The notes beneath the pieces are model-generated. The model was not told where the DNA came from. It made no database searches and saw only the letters and a program-made list of their open reading frames with translations. The translations under genes were made by a program, and so were the position numbers. From JALYQB01 sp035640155 (GTDB lineage: Bacteria; Actinomycetota; Actinomycetes; Mycobacteriales; Pseudonocardiaceae): DNA of 64,000 bases. The DNA lies in contig DASQWR010000032.1 in NCBI GenBank assembly GCA_035640155.1, positions 1 through 64,000 on the forward strand. Reading direction: 5' to 3'. Positions 51,687-59,565 of this stretch are shown in pieces; the first letter of the stretch is position 1; each line of letters opens with the position of its first letter.

Positions 51687-51899
51687 TTACTTCTGGCGCT
51701 TGCCGTAGCGCTTCTCGAACCGCGCCACCCGGCCGCCGGTGTCCAGGATCTTCTGCTTTCCGGTGTAGAACGGGTGGCATGCCGAGCAGACCTCCACACG
51801 GATCCTGCCGTCGGCCTTCGTGCTCCGCGTGGTGAACGTGTTCCCGCAGCCGCAGACCACTTCGGTCTCGACGTAGCTCGGGTGGATGCCGCTCTTCAT
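51687..51899 (-). CDS. rpmE: 50S ribosomal protein L31, zinc-binding form
   Basis: This 70-residue ribosomal protein is MKSGIHPSYVETEVVCGCGNTF followed by VEVCSACHPFYTGKQKILDTGGRVARFEKRYG. The Cys set in CGCG and CSAC gives the zinc-containing (C+) type, which zinc-starved cells swap for the C- paralogue. The ATG has GAGGAGAGG upstream. Normally rho is upstream; here the tmRNA gene lies 70 nt before it, showing that this is the end of a synteny block. Confidence 0.95.
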   Translation of the reverse strand: MKSGIHPSYVETEVVCGCGNTFTTRSTKADGRIRVEVCSACHPFYTGKQKILDTGGRVARFEKRYGKRQK

Positions 51900-51969
51900 G
51901 GTTCCTCTCCTCGTGGGCGCCGGGTCCCCGTGCAGCGATGGGGTGAACCGGAGCCGGCTGTCGCGGCGG

Positions 51970-52340
51970 TGGTGGAGGTGCCGGGAATCGAACCCGGGTC
52001 CTCCGTCGCATCATCAGGGCTTCTCCGTGCGCAGTCTGCTACGCCTCTACTCGGATCCACCGGTCTCGCGGACAAGCCGGTGTGACGATCCCAGTCGCTG
52101 TGCGGTGTCCTGGCAGGCCCCGCGACCAAGCCTGCCAGTGAAGTCCCCTAGCTGATGCCGGGGTCCGGGGCGGGGACGCCCCCGGTCCGACAGAGTCGCT
52201 CCTTGCTCAGGCGGCGAGGGCGAACTCGCGCTGACTGGAGTCGGCGCTTGTTGGGGTGCGATGACGCTTACGGTGGTCTCTCGCCTGCACCGGCACGCTT
52301 CCCACTGACTCAACGTCCGGAGTCGAAACCGTTCACCCCC
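51970..52340 (-). ncRNA. ssrA: Transfer-messenger RNA (tmRNA)
   Basis: This 371-nt RNA rescues stalled ribosomes with SmpB. The 5' end GGGGGTG pairs with CACCTCC before the encoded ACCA at the 3' end. GGTTCGATTCCCGGCACC is the T-arm and acceptor region, and ACGGTTTCGAC the 5' D-like part. The tag frame at 52207-52245 (minus strand) reads ADSSQREFALAA then TGA, starting with a GCC resume codon; the ALAA end directs ClpXP/Lon-type proteolysis. A candidate TATGCT box is 40 nt upstream. smpB lies next to it. Confidence 0.96.
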
Positions 52341-52380
52341 TGGTCGGGCTTGCACTTGAATCGAGCTGGCCAACCTCACC

Positions 52381-52386
52381 AGCATA
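52381..52386 (-). promoter_or_regulatory. Candidate -10 box of ssrA
   Basis: TATGCT on the minus strand is 40 nt before the mature 5' end, leaving a short leader for RNase P to remove. No strong -35 is seen; the smpB hairpin occupies that place. Confidence 0.3.
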
Positions 52387-52394
52387 ACGCTCGC

Positions 52395-52417
52395 GGGCGG
52401 GTTCCTCTTCCCCGCCC
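52395..52417 (-). terminator. Hairpin between smpB and ssrA
   Basis: GGGCGGG (52395-52401) and CCCGCCC (52411-52417) flank a 9-nt loop. It is a strong GC stem 27 nt past the smpB stop, without a T-run. It may limit read-through from smpB into ssrA. Confidence 0.4.
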
Positions 52418-52443
52418 ACCAGCGGGCCCGTCCATCGGGTGCC

Positions 52444-52917
52444 TCAGCCCATGCCCTTGGCGCGCTGGCCCAGGGCCTTCTGCACCTCGCGCTGGGCGTC
52501 CCGCGCGGCGAGGTCCTGGCGCTTGTCGTAGGACCTCTTGCCGCGCGCGAGCGCGATCTCCACCTTGACCTTGCCGTCGGAGAAGTACACGGCCAGCGGC
52601 ACCAGCGACAGACCGCTCTCCCGCGTCTTGCCGATCAGCCGCTCGATCTCCTGCCGGTGCAGCAGCAGCTTGCGGGTGCGTCGCGGCTCGTGGTTGGTCC
52701 AGCTGCCCTCGGTGTACTCGGGAATGTGCATCCCCCGCAGGAAGACCTCACCGTCGTCGACGGTGGCGAACGCGTCGGCGAGCGAGGCGCGGCCGGCCCG
52801 CAGTGACTTCACCTCGGTGCCGGTGAGCACGATCCCGGCCTCGAAGACGTCGAGGATCGCGAAGTCGTGCCGGGCCCGCCGGTTCGACACGATCACCTTG
52901 CGCCCGCGTTCCTTCAC
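52444..52917 (-). CDS. smpB: SsrA-binding protein SmpB
   Basis: SmpB, 157 residues, binds tmRNA and guides it into stalled ribosomes. KVIVSNRRARHDFAILDVFEAGIVLTGTEVKSLRAGRASLADAF is the oligonucleotide-binding barrel, and the C-terminal basic tail (RGKRSYDKRQDLAARDAQREVQKAL) enters the decoding centre. The GTG at 52917 fits family length and has TACCAT 7 nt upstream. A GTG at 52977 would add 20 Pro/Ser/Gly residues and overlap ileS by 11 bp; I reject it. It lies next to ssrA as in mycobacteria. Confidence 0.95.
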   Translation of the reverse strand: MKERGRKVIVSNRRARHDFAILDVFEAGIVLTGTEVKSLRAGRASLADAFATVDDGEVFLRGMHIPEYTEGSWTNHEPRRTRKLLLHRQEIERLIGKTRESGLSLVPLAVYFSDGKVKVEIALARGKRSYDKRQDLAARDAQREVQKALGQRAKGMG

Positions 52918-52924
52918 CGGCCCG

Positions 52925-52930
52925 ATGGTA
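52925..52930 (-). promoter_or_regulatory. Candidate -10 box of smpB (leaderless)
   Basis: TACCAT on the minus strand is 7 nt before the GTG at 52917. It decides against the longer frame overlapping ileS. Confidence 0.4.
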
Positions 52931-52966
52931 GCCGCCGGTGATCGACCGGCAGAGCTGCCGGGAGGG

Positions 52967-55900
52967 TCAGGCGACACGCAGCCGGTAGGTCAAGCCGGTG
53001 CCCGGGTCGGTCTCCGGGTGCAGGTCGACCGGTCCGGGCGCCTCGGTGAAGGTGCTGGCCAGGATCTCCTCGGCGATCGCCGGGGCGTGTTCACGGACCG
53101 CGACCGCAGTCTCGCCGTCGGCGTGCCACCAGACGGCGACGCGGTCGCTGACCTGCAGGCCGGTGTTCTTGCGGGCCTGCTGCAGGGCGCGCATCACGTC
53201 GCGGGCCAGCCCGGCGCGCCGAAGCTCGGGGGTGATCGTGGTGTCGAGTGCGACGGTGACCCCGTCCCGGCTGGCCACCGCCCACCCGGTGCGGGGGGTC
53301 TCGGTGACCTCGATCTCGGCCGGAGTGAGCACGACCGTCTCGCCGTCGGCGGCGAGCTCGACCTGGCCGGTCAGCCGCAGTGTTGCGGCCATCGCGTCGG
53401 CGTCCGCCTCGCGGATCGCCTGGGCGATCTGCTGGGTGCGGGAGCCGAAGCGCTTGCCGAGGGCGCGGAACTGGGGCCGGATGGTGTGGTCGACGACGCT
53501 GGCCTCGGCGTCGGTGGCGTCCAGGGCGATCACGTTGAGCTCGGCCGCGACCTCGGCGCGCAGCCCGTCCGCGACCCCCTCCCAGCCCGGCGCGGCGACG
53601 AGCCCGCGGGCGAGCGGCTGGCGGATCTTGACGCCCGACTCGGCCCGGGTGGTGCGGCCGAGCTCGACGACTCGCCGGACCAGTGCCATCTGCTGCGCGA
53701 GGCCGGGATCGAGGAGATCCGGGCGGTCCTCGGGCCAGGGTGCGAGGTGCACCGAGTCCGGTGCGGCCGGGTCGGTGGCGGCGACGGTGGCCTGCCACAC
53801 CCGGTCGGTGACGAACGGCAGCAGCGGCGCGAGCAGCCGGGTCAGGGTGTCCAGGCATTCGTGCAGGGTGGCCAGCGCGGCGGGATCGCCCTCCCAGAAC
53901 CGGCGCCGTGAGCGGCGCACGTACCAGTTGGACAGCTCGTCGACGAACCCGGCCAGCCGGGTGGCGGCGCGTTGGATGTCGAAGCCGTCCATGGCCCGGT
54001 CGACATCGGTGATCGTCGCGGCGAGCTCGGCCAGCACCCACCGGTCCATCACCTGCCGGTCGGTCGGGGGAGGTGCCGAGCCGGCGTTCGGCCGCCAGCC
54101 GGAGAGCCCGGCGTAGAGGGTGTGGAAGGCGGCGGTGTTCCAGTAGGTCAGGATGACCTTGCGGGCGCCCTCCTCGATGGCCTCGTGGCTGACCCGCCGG
54201 TCGCCCCACGGGGAGCCGGAGGCGAGCATGAACCACCGCACGGCGTCGGCGCCGTGCCGGTCCATCAGGGAGATGGGTTCGAGCACGTTGCCGATGTGCT
54301 TGCTCATCTTGCGGCCCTCGCCGTCGAGCAGCAGACCGACGCACAGCACGTTCTCGTACGACGAGCGGCCGAACACCAGTGTCCCGATCGCCATCAGGGT
54401 GTAGAACCAGCCGCGGGTCTGGTCGATCGCCTCGCAGATGAACTGGGCGGGGTAGGACCGTACGAACTCCTCGTCGCCCCGGTGCGGGGCGCCCCACTGC
54501 GCGAAGGGCATCGCGCCGGAGTCGAACCAGACGTCGATGACCTCGGGCACCCGGGTGGCCACCTCGCCGCAGGTCGGGCAGTCGAAGGTGACGTCGTCGA
54601 CGAACGGGCGATGCGGTTCGAGCTCGCTGAGGTCCCGGCCCGCGTGCTTGCCCAGCTCCGCCAGCGAACCGACGCAGACGGCGTGCTGGTTGCCGCAGCG
54701 CCAGATCGGCAGCGGGGTGCCCCAGTAGCGGCTCCGGGACAGCGCCCAGTCCACGTTGTTGGCCAGCCAGTGGCCGTACCGGCCCTCCTTGATGCTTGCC
54801 GGGTACCAGTTGGTGCGGTCGTTCTCGGCGGTCAGCTCGTCCCGGATGGCCGAGGTCCGGATGTACCAGGACGGCATGGCGTAGTAGAGCAAGGCCGAGT
54901 GACAGCGCCAGCAGTGCGGATAGGAGTGCCGGTATGGCTGCTCGCGCACGAGCAGTTCCCGGTCCCGGAGGTCGGTGATCAGCACCGGGTTGGCTTCGGT
55001 GAAGGTGAGCCCGCCCACCAGCGCGAGCCCGGGTTCGAACCTGCCGTCCCGCTGCACGGGGTTGACCACCGGGAGCCCGCGGCGGCGACACGCCTCCAGG
55101 TCGTCCGCGCCGAACGCCGGGGCGAGATGGACCAGGCCCGTTCCCTCGGCCGTGGTCACGAAGTCGGCCGTCAGGACCCGATGGGCGTCCGGGATGTCGA
55201 CGAGGCCGAACGGCCGGCGGTAGGACGCGCCCGCCAGCTTGCTTCCGGGCAGCGCTGCCACCTCCTCCCACCCCTCGCCGAGAACCGGCGCGACCAGTGG
55301 TTCGGCCACCACCACGTCACGCCCGCCGCCGGGTGGCCGCACCCGCACGTAGGTCACCTCGGGGTGCACCGCGACCGCGGTGTTGCTGACCAGGGTCCAC
55401 GGCGTGGTGGTCCAGATCAGCAGGTCCGCCTCGGCAGCCCACGGTCCGCTGGTCATCGGGAGGCGGACGAACACCGACGGGCTGGTCACGTCGGCGTAGA
55501 CACCGGGCTGGCCGAGCTCGTGGCTGGACAGCGCCGTCTGACAGCGTGGGCAGTACGGCGCCACCCGGTAGTCCTCGACGAGCAGGCCCCGGTCGTGGAT
55601 GCGTTGCAGCGCCCACCAGACGCTCTCCACGTACCGCGCGTCCATGGTGCGGTAGGCATCGTCGAAGTCGACCCAGTAGCCCATCCGCTCGGTCATGTCC
55701 TGCCACGCGGTCACGTACACGAGTACCGATTCCCGGCAGCGCTGGTTGAACTCCGCGATGCCGAATGCCTCGATGTCACGCTTGCCGCTCAGCCCGAGCG
55801 ACTTCTCCACTTCCAGCTCCACCGGCAGGCCGTGACAGTCCCACCCCGCCCGGCGGGGCACGTGGTAGCCCTTCATGGTGCGGTAGCGCGGGAAGGCGTC

Positions 55901-56098
55901 CTTGAAGGAGCGCGCCTCGACGTGATGCAGCCCGGGCCTGCCGTTGGCCGTCGGTGGTCCCTCGTACGCGGTCCAGGTCGGTCCGCCCGAGGTCTGCGCC
56001 AGGCTGCGCTCGAACACCGACCGCTCGCGCCAGCGCGCGAGGATCTCGCGCTCCATGGCGGGCAGATCCACGTTGGTGTCCAGCCGCTCGTAGCTCAC
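52967..56098 (-). CDS. ileS: Isoleucyl-tRNA synthetase
   Basis: This 1043-residue class Ia synthetase charges tRNA-Ile and edits Val. The HIGH motif is the variant PPTANGRPGLHHVEAR. The CP1 editing domain includes WTTTPWTLVSNTAVAVHP and the KMSKS loop is KMSKHIGNVLEP. The WYIRTS and FVDELSNWYVRRSRRRFWEGD segments are standard. The KMSKH form and overall length fit the eukaryote-like IleRS clade common in actinobacteria, which is often tolerant to mupirocin; that is inference. The GTG at 56098 has GGAGGGAGGACC upstream. It lies between ftsX and smpB, where mycobacteria have no ileS. Confidence 0.95.
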   Translation of the reverse strand: MSYERLDTNVDLPAMEREILARWRERSVFERSLAQTSGGPTWTAYEGPPTANGRPGLHHVEARSFKDAFPRYRTMKGYHVPRRAGWDCHGLPVELEVEKSLGLSGKRDIEAFGIAEFNQRCRESVLVYVTAWQDMTERMGYWVDFDDAYRTMDARYVESVWWALQRIHDRGLLVEDYRVAPYCPRCQTALSSHELGQPGVYADVTSPSVFVRLPMTSGPWAAEADLLIWTTTPWTLVSNTAVAVHPEVTYVRVRPPGGGRDVVVAEPLVAPVLGEGWEEVAALPGSKLAGASYRRPFGLVDIPDAHRVLTADFVTTAEGTGLVHLAPAFGADDLEACRRRGLPVVNPVQRDGRFEPGLALVGGLTFTEANPVLITDLRDRELLVREQPYRHSYPHCWRCHSALLYYAMPSWYIRTSAIRDELTAENDRTNWYPASIKEGRYGHWLANNVDWALSRSRYWGTPLPIWRCGNQHAVCVGSLAELGKHAGRDLSELEPHRPFVDDVTFDCPTCGEVATRVPEVIDVWFDSGAMPFAQWGAPHRGDEEFVRSYPAQFICEAIDQTRGWFYTLMAIGTLVFGRSSYENVLCVGLLLDGEGRKMSKHIGNVLEPISLMDRHGADAVRWFMLASGSPWGDRRVSHEAIEEGARKVILTYWNTAAFHTLYAGLSGWRPNAGSAPPPTDRQVMDRWVLAELAATITDVDRAMDGFDIQRAATRLAGFVDELSNWYVRRSRRRFWEGDPAALATLHECLDTLTRLLAPLLPFVTDRVWQATVAATDPAAPDSVHLAPWPEDRPDLLDPGLAQQMALVRRVVELGRTTRAESGVKIRQPLARGLVAAPGWEGVADGLRAEVAAELNVIALDATDAEASVVDHTIRPQFRALGKRFGSRTQQIAQAIREADADAMAATLRLTGQVELAADGETVVLTPAEIEVTETPRTGWAVASRDGVTVALDTTITPELRRAGLARDVMRALQQARKNTGLQVSDRVAVWWHADGETAVAVREHAPAIAEEILASTFTEAPGPVDLHPETDPGTGLTYRLRVA

Positions 56099-56118
56099 AT
56101 GGTCCTCCCTCCAGGGCG

Positions 56119-57021
56119 CTAGATCCGAACGTACAGGCGCAGGGTGACGTAACCGGTCACGGCGGCCACCGCGGCACCGACGAGGATCAGGATCGGCGAG
56201 ATGAGCGCGATGTCGGCGAAGCCCACCTGCGGCACGATGCCCGACGCGAAGACCTCGGAGAGCACGCGGTCGAGGAACGCGGTCTTCAGCAGCAGCAGAC
56301 CGAAGATCGCCAGCAGGCCACCGGCGAGGCCGGCGACCACCGCCTCGATGAGGAACGGGAGCTGGGTGTACCAGCGGGTCGCGCCGACCAGCCGCATGAT
56401 GCCGACCTCGGTGCGGCGGGTGAAGGCCGACACCTGGATGGTGTTGGAGATCAGCAGCAGCGCGGCCAGCGCCTGCACCAGCGCGATCACGAAGGTCGCG
56501 TTGCGGAGCCCGGACATCAGCTCGAAGAGCCGGTCGAGATACGCCCCCTGGTCGGCGATCCGGTCCACGCCGGGACGCCCGTCGAACTCCTGGGCGACCA
56601 CGCCGAAGCGCTCCGGATCGGTCAGCTGCACCCGGAACGAGGCGGGCAACGCCTCCGGCCGGGCGAGCTCCCGCAGCTCGGGCTGCGCCTCGAAGATCTC
56701 CTGGAACCGCGCGAACGCCTCCGCGCGGCTCTCGAAGGTCACCGACTCGACACCGGAGGCGGCTTCGAGCTCGGTCCGCAGGTCGACGCATGGGCTGGCG
56801 GTGCAGCCCGGGTCGTTCGCGCTGATGTCCTCGGTGAGGAAGACGGCGACCTCGACCCGGTCGTAGTACAGGTCCTGCATGCGGTCGATCGTGCGCACGA
56901 CCAACAGGCCGCCGCCGAGCAGGCCGAGCGAGATCGCGGTGGTGATGACCATGGCGATCGTCATCGTCATGTTGCGGCGCAGGCCGGTGAGGACCTCGCT
57001 GAACACGAAGTTGGCACGCAT
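56119..57021 (-). CDS. ftsX: Cell division ABC transporter permease FtsX
   Basis: FtsX, 300 residues, spans the membrane four times and with FtsE activates peptidoglycan hydrolases (RipC in mycobacteria) at the septum. The first helix is MTIAMVITTAISLGLLGGGLLVV, then the extracellular domain of about 120 residues with two Cys (DPGCTASPCVD) probably bonded, and three C-terminal helices around RRTEVGIMRLVGATRWY. The ATG overlaps the ftsE stop by one base. The ileS ribosome site follows its stop by a few bases. Confidence 0.95.
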   Translation of the reverse strand: MRANFVFSEVLTGLRRNMTMTIAMVITTAISLGLLGGGLLVVRTIDRMQDLYYDRVEVAVFLTEDISANDPGCTASPCVDLRTELEAASGVESVTFESRAEAFARFQEIFEAQPELRELARPEALPASFRVQLTDPERFGVVAQEFDGRPGVDRIADQGAYLDRLFELMSGLRNATFVIALVQALAALLLISNTIQVSAFTRRTEVGIMRLVGATRWYTQLPFLIEAVVAGLAGGLLAIFGLLLLKTAFLDRVLSEVFASGIVPQVGFADIALISPILILVGAAVAAVTGYVTLRLYVRI

Positions 57022-57710
57022 CAGCGGCCGACGCCGTAGACGCCGCGGCTCTCGTCCCGGACGACCTGACCGAGCTGGAGCTCCACCACCCGCCGACGCA
57101 TCGAGTCGACGATGGAGTGGTCGTGGGTGGCCATCACGACCGTGGTGCCGGTGCGGTTGATCCGCTCCAGCAGCAGCATGATGTCCTGGCTGATCTCGGG
57201 GTCGAGATTGCCGGTCGGCTCGTCGGCCAGCAGCAGCAGCGGGCGGTTGACGAAGGCGCGCGCGATCGCGACACGCTGCTGCTCACCGCCGGAGAGCTCG
57301 TAGGGCATCCGCTCGGCCTTGCCAGCCAACCCGACCAGGTCAAGCACCTCGGGCACCACCTTGCTGATGGTGTGGCGAGGCTTGCCGATCACCTCCAGCG
57401 CGAAGGCGACGTTCTCCGTCACCGTCTTGTTGTTCAGCAGCCGGAAGTCCTGGAACACGCATCCGACTCGCTGGCGCAGCTGGGGGACCCGACGGCGGGA
57501 CAGCTTGCCGACGTTCCAGTCCGCCACGTAGACCTCGCCGCTGCTGGGCACGTCCTCGCGCAGCAGCAGCCGCAGGAAGGTCGACTTGCCGGAGCCGGAC
57601 GGCCCGATGAGGAACACGAACTCGCCCTTGTCGCACTCCACCGAGACGTTGTCCAGTGCAGGCCGGGTGGAGGTCTTGTATGACTTGCTGACGCGCTCGA
57701 GCCGGATCAC
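57021..57710 (-). CDS. ftsE: Cell division ATPase FtsE
   Basis: FtsE, 229 residues, is the ATPase partner of FtsX. Walker A is GPSGSGKST, the Q-loop is VFQDFRLLNNKTVTENV, the signature is LSGGEQQRVAIARAFVNRPLLLLADEPTGNLDPE and the H-loop is MATHDHSIVDSM. The GTG start has TAGACT 8 nt upstream and no ribosome site. It is followed by ftsX. prfB lies upstream with a 34-nt gap, as in mycobacteria, where only short genes intervene. Confidence 0.96.
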   Translation of the reverse strand: MIRLERVSKSYKTSTRPALDNVSVECDKGEFVFLIGPSGSGKSTFLRLLLREDVPSSGEVYVADWNVGKLSRRRVPQLRQRVGCVFQDFRLLNNKTVTENVAFALEVIGKPRHTISKVVPEVLDLVGLAGKAERMPYELSGGEQQRVAIARAFVNRPLLLLADEPTGNLDPEISQDIMLLLERINRTGTTVVMATHDHSIVDSMRRRVVELQLGQVVRDESRGVYGVGR

Positions 57711-57718
57711 GAGCGGCG

Positions 57719-57724
57719 AGTCTA
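57719..57724 (-). promoter_or_regulatory. Candidate -10 box of ftsE (leaderless)
   Basis: TAGACT on the minus strand is 8 nt before the GTG at 57710. The same hexamer and gap precede trpS. Confidence 0.42.
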
Positions 57725-57744
57725 CCCACCTGCCGGTGCACGGC

Positions 57745-58854
57745 TCACCGGCTTGCGGGCTCCTGCTGCCGGCGCCAGCGGATGCCCGACTCGAGGAAGC
57801 CGTCGATGTCCCCGTCGAGCACGGCTGCGGGGTTGCCGACCTCGTGCTCGGTGCGCAGGTCCTTGACCATCTGGTACGGGTGCAGCACGTAGGAGCGCAT
57901 CTGGTTGCCCCACGAGCTGCCCTCCCCCTTGAGCGCGTCCATCTCGGCCTGGCGGTCCTGCCGCATGCGCTCCAGCAGCCGGGACTGCAGCACCCGCATC
58001 GCCGCGGCCCGGTTCTGGATCTGCGACTTCTCGTTCTGGCAGGACACCACGATGCCGGTGGGCAGGTGGGTCAGCCGCACGGCGGAGTCCGTGGTGTTCA
58101 CGCTCTGCCCGCCGGGGCCGGAGGAGCGGAAGACGTCGACCCGGATGTCGTTCTCCGGGATGTCCACGTGGTCAGCCTGCTCGGTCACCGGCAGCACCTC
58201 CACCCCGGCGAACGAGGTCTGGCGGCGTCCCTGGTTGTCGAACGGCGAGATCCGGACGAGCCGGTGGGTGCCCTGCTCGACCGACAGCGTGCCGTAGGCG
58301 AACGGTGCCTTGACCGCGAACGTCGCCGACTTGAGCCCCGCCTCCTCGGCGTAGGAGGTGTCGTAGACCTCGGTGGGGTAGCCGTGGCGCTCGGCCCAGC
58401 GCAGGTACATCCGCATCAGCATCTCCGCGAAGTCCGCGGCGTCCACCCCGCCGGCCTCGGACCGGACGGTGACCAGTGCGTCGCGCTCGTCGTACTCGCC
58501 GGCCAGCAGCGTGCGGATCTCCAGCGACTCGATCTCCGAGCGGAGCGCCGCCCGCTCGGCGTCGGCCTCGGCAAGGGTGGACCGATCGTCCTCGGCGGTG
58601 GCCAGCTCGTAGAGCACCTCGACGTCGTCGAGTCGCTGCCGCAGCCCGGTGATCCGGCGCAGGTCGCCCTGCCGGTAGGCGAGCCGGCTGTTCACCTGCT
58701 GGGCGTGCTCCGCGTCCTCCCACAGGTCCGGCCGCCCGGCCTGCTCCTCGAGCTGGGCGACCTCGGCCCGGAGCCGGTCGAGGTCCAGCACGGCCTCGAT
58801 GCCGGTGAGCATGGCGGCGAGGTCCTTGAGGTCGGCTGCGGCGTCGGCGTTCAC
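57745..58854 (-). CDS. prfB: Peptide chain release factor 2
   Basis: RF2, 369 residues, ends translation at UAA and UGA. The SPF codon-reading motif is in ISPFDNQGRRQTSFAGVEVLP, and the GGQ loop is SSGPGGQSVNTTDSAVRLTH. The gene reads without interruption, so the programmed +1 frameshift that autoregulates prfB in many bacteria is absent, as in other actinobacteria. The GTG start has TACGCT 8 nt upstream. It begins the prfB-ftsE-ftsX block. Confidence 0.96.
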   Translation of the reverse strand: MNADAAADLKDLAAMLTGIEAVLDLDRLRAEVAQLEEQAGRPDLWEDAEHAQQVNSRLAYRQGDLRRITGLRQRLDDVEVLYELATAEDDRSTLAEADAERAALRSEIESLEIRTLLAGEYDERDALVTVRSEAGGVDAADFAEMLMRMYLRWAERHGYPTEVYDTSYAEEAGLKSATFAVKAPFAYGTLSVEQGTHRLVRISPFDNQGRRQTSFAGVEVLPVTEQADHVDIPENDIRVDVFRSSGPGGQSVNTTDSAVRLTHLPTGIVVSCQNEKSQIQNRAAAMRVLQSRLLERMRQDRQAEMDALKGEGSSWGNQMRSYVLHPYQMVKDLRTEHEVGNPAAVLDGDIDGFLESGIRWRRQQEPASR

Positions 58855-58862
58855 GTCGATCC

Positions 58863-58868
58863 AGCGTA
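58863..58868 (-). promoter_or_regulatory. Candidate -10 box of prfB (leaderless)
   Basis: TACGCT on the minus strand is 8 nt before the GTG at 58854. The box lies within the 34-nt gap to the PadR gene stop. Confidence 0.42.
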
Positions 58869-58888
58869 GTCCGTCGTGGCATCCCCGG

Positions 58889-59389
58889 TCACCGCTCGGG
58901 GATCGCGTCCAGCAGCTTGATCACCGCCCGCAGGTGCCCGACGGTGAACTCGGCGACAGCCTTGGCGTAGGGATCGCCCGCCGCGCGCACCGCCGCCCTT
59001 GCCTCGGCGAGCTGCGCGGCGTATGCCTCCCGGGCCCCGCCCACCAGCGCCGCCCGCTGCCTCGGGGTCAGCGCACCGGCGTGCGCGAGGCGCAGGATCA
59101 GCGGGCTGCGGAGCTGGTCTGCGCCCGGCGCGGAGCTCAGCCAGGCCTTGAAGGCCCGCTTGCCCGCCGCGGTGACCACATACTGCTGGCTGGAGCGCGG
59201 CCCCTGCTTGCCCAGCCGCAGCAGGCCCGCCTCGGCCAGTACCGGCAGCTCCCGGTACACCTGGCTGCGGGTGACGCTGAAGAACGACCCGAAGCGCTCC
59301 GCCGCCGTGGCGACCAGCTGCCCACCGGTCATCGGCCCCTCGTGCAGCAGGCCGAGCAGCGCGGCGGAGGTGGCGTTGAGCTCGCTCAT
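58889..59389 (-). CDS. PadR-family transcriptional regulator
   Basis: This 166-residue regulator has an N-terminal winged helix typical of PadR: AALLGLLHEGPMTGGQLVATAAERFGSFFSVTRSQVYRELPVLAEAGLLRLG, then the wing with QQYVVTAAGKRAFKAWL. A C-terminal helical dimerisation part follows (PadR subfamily with the long C-terminal domain). It is divergent from an oligopeptide-type ABC operon with a 176-nt gap carrying a paired dyad, so it is a plausible repressor of that operon and itself. The ATG has GGTGGGGGG upstream; a start 12 codons earlier is less likely. Ligand unknown. Confidence 0.88.
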   Translation of the reverse strand: MSELNATSAALLGLLHEGPMTGGQLVATAAERFGSFFSVTRSQVYRELPVLAEAGLLRLGKQGPRSSQQYVVTAAGKRAFKAWLSSAPGADQLRSPLILRLAHAGALTPRQRAALVGGAREAYAAQLAEARAAVRAAGDPYAKAVAEFTVGHLRAVIKLLDAIPER

Positions 59390-59421
59390 CCCCCCACCGT
59401 GCCACCCTGCCGATTGCCTGT

Positions 59422-59453
59422 CCACAGTGGCCGGCCGTGGCCGTCCACTGTGG
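59422..59453. promoter_or_regulatory. Candidate operator dyad between PadR and the ABC operon
   Basis: CCACAGTGG (59422-59430) and its exact complement CCACTGTGG (59445-59453) are 14 bp apart, 23 bp centre to centre (about two helical turns). Each arm is itself nearly palindromic. Position and symmetry suit a dimeric winged-helix regulator such as the adjacent PadR. Confidence 0.45.
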
Positions 59454-59565
59454 CTTGTTGGCTCCCCCCGGCCGTGGGCAGGCCCACCGAGACGGAGCGT
59501 GCGAGGATGACGAACGTGGGGCGAGCAGGCAGGGATCCCGGCCGCGGTCGCCGGAGGGGCTCGAC

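Noticed and set aside
51900..51999. Integrative element at the tmRNA 3' end
   Set aside because: No second copy of the tmRNA end, no integrase and no foreign-looking DNA are present in the window.
53972..56122. 716-codon plus-strand frame antisense to ileS
   Set aside because: Same cause: a shadow of a long GC-rich gene with all IleRS motifs on the minus strand.
57745..58854. Programmed frameshift in prfB
   Set aside because: The RF2 frame is continuous from the GTG to the stop; no early in-frame TGA exists.
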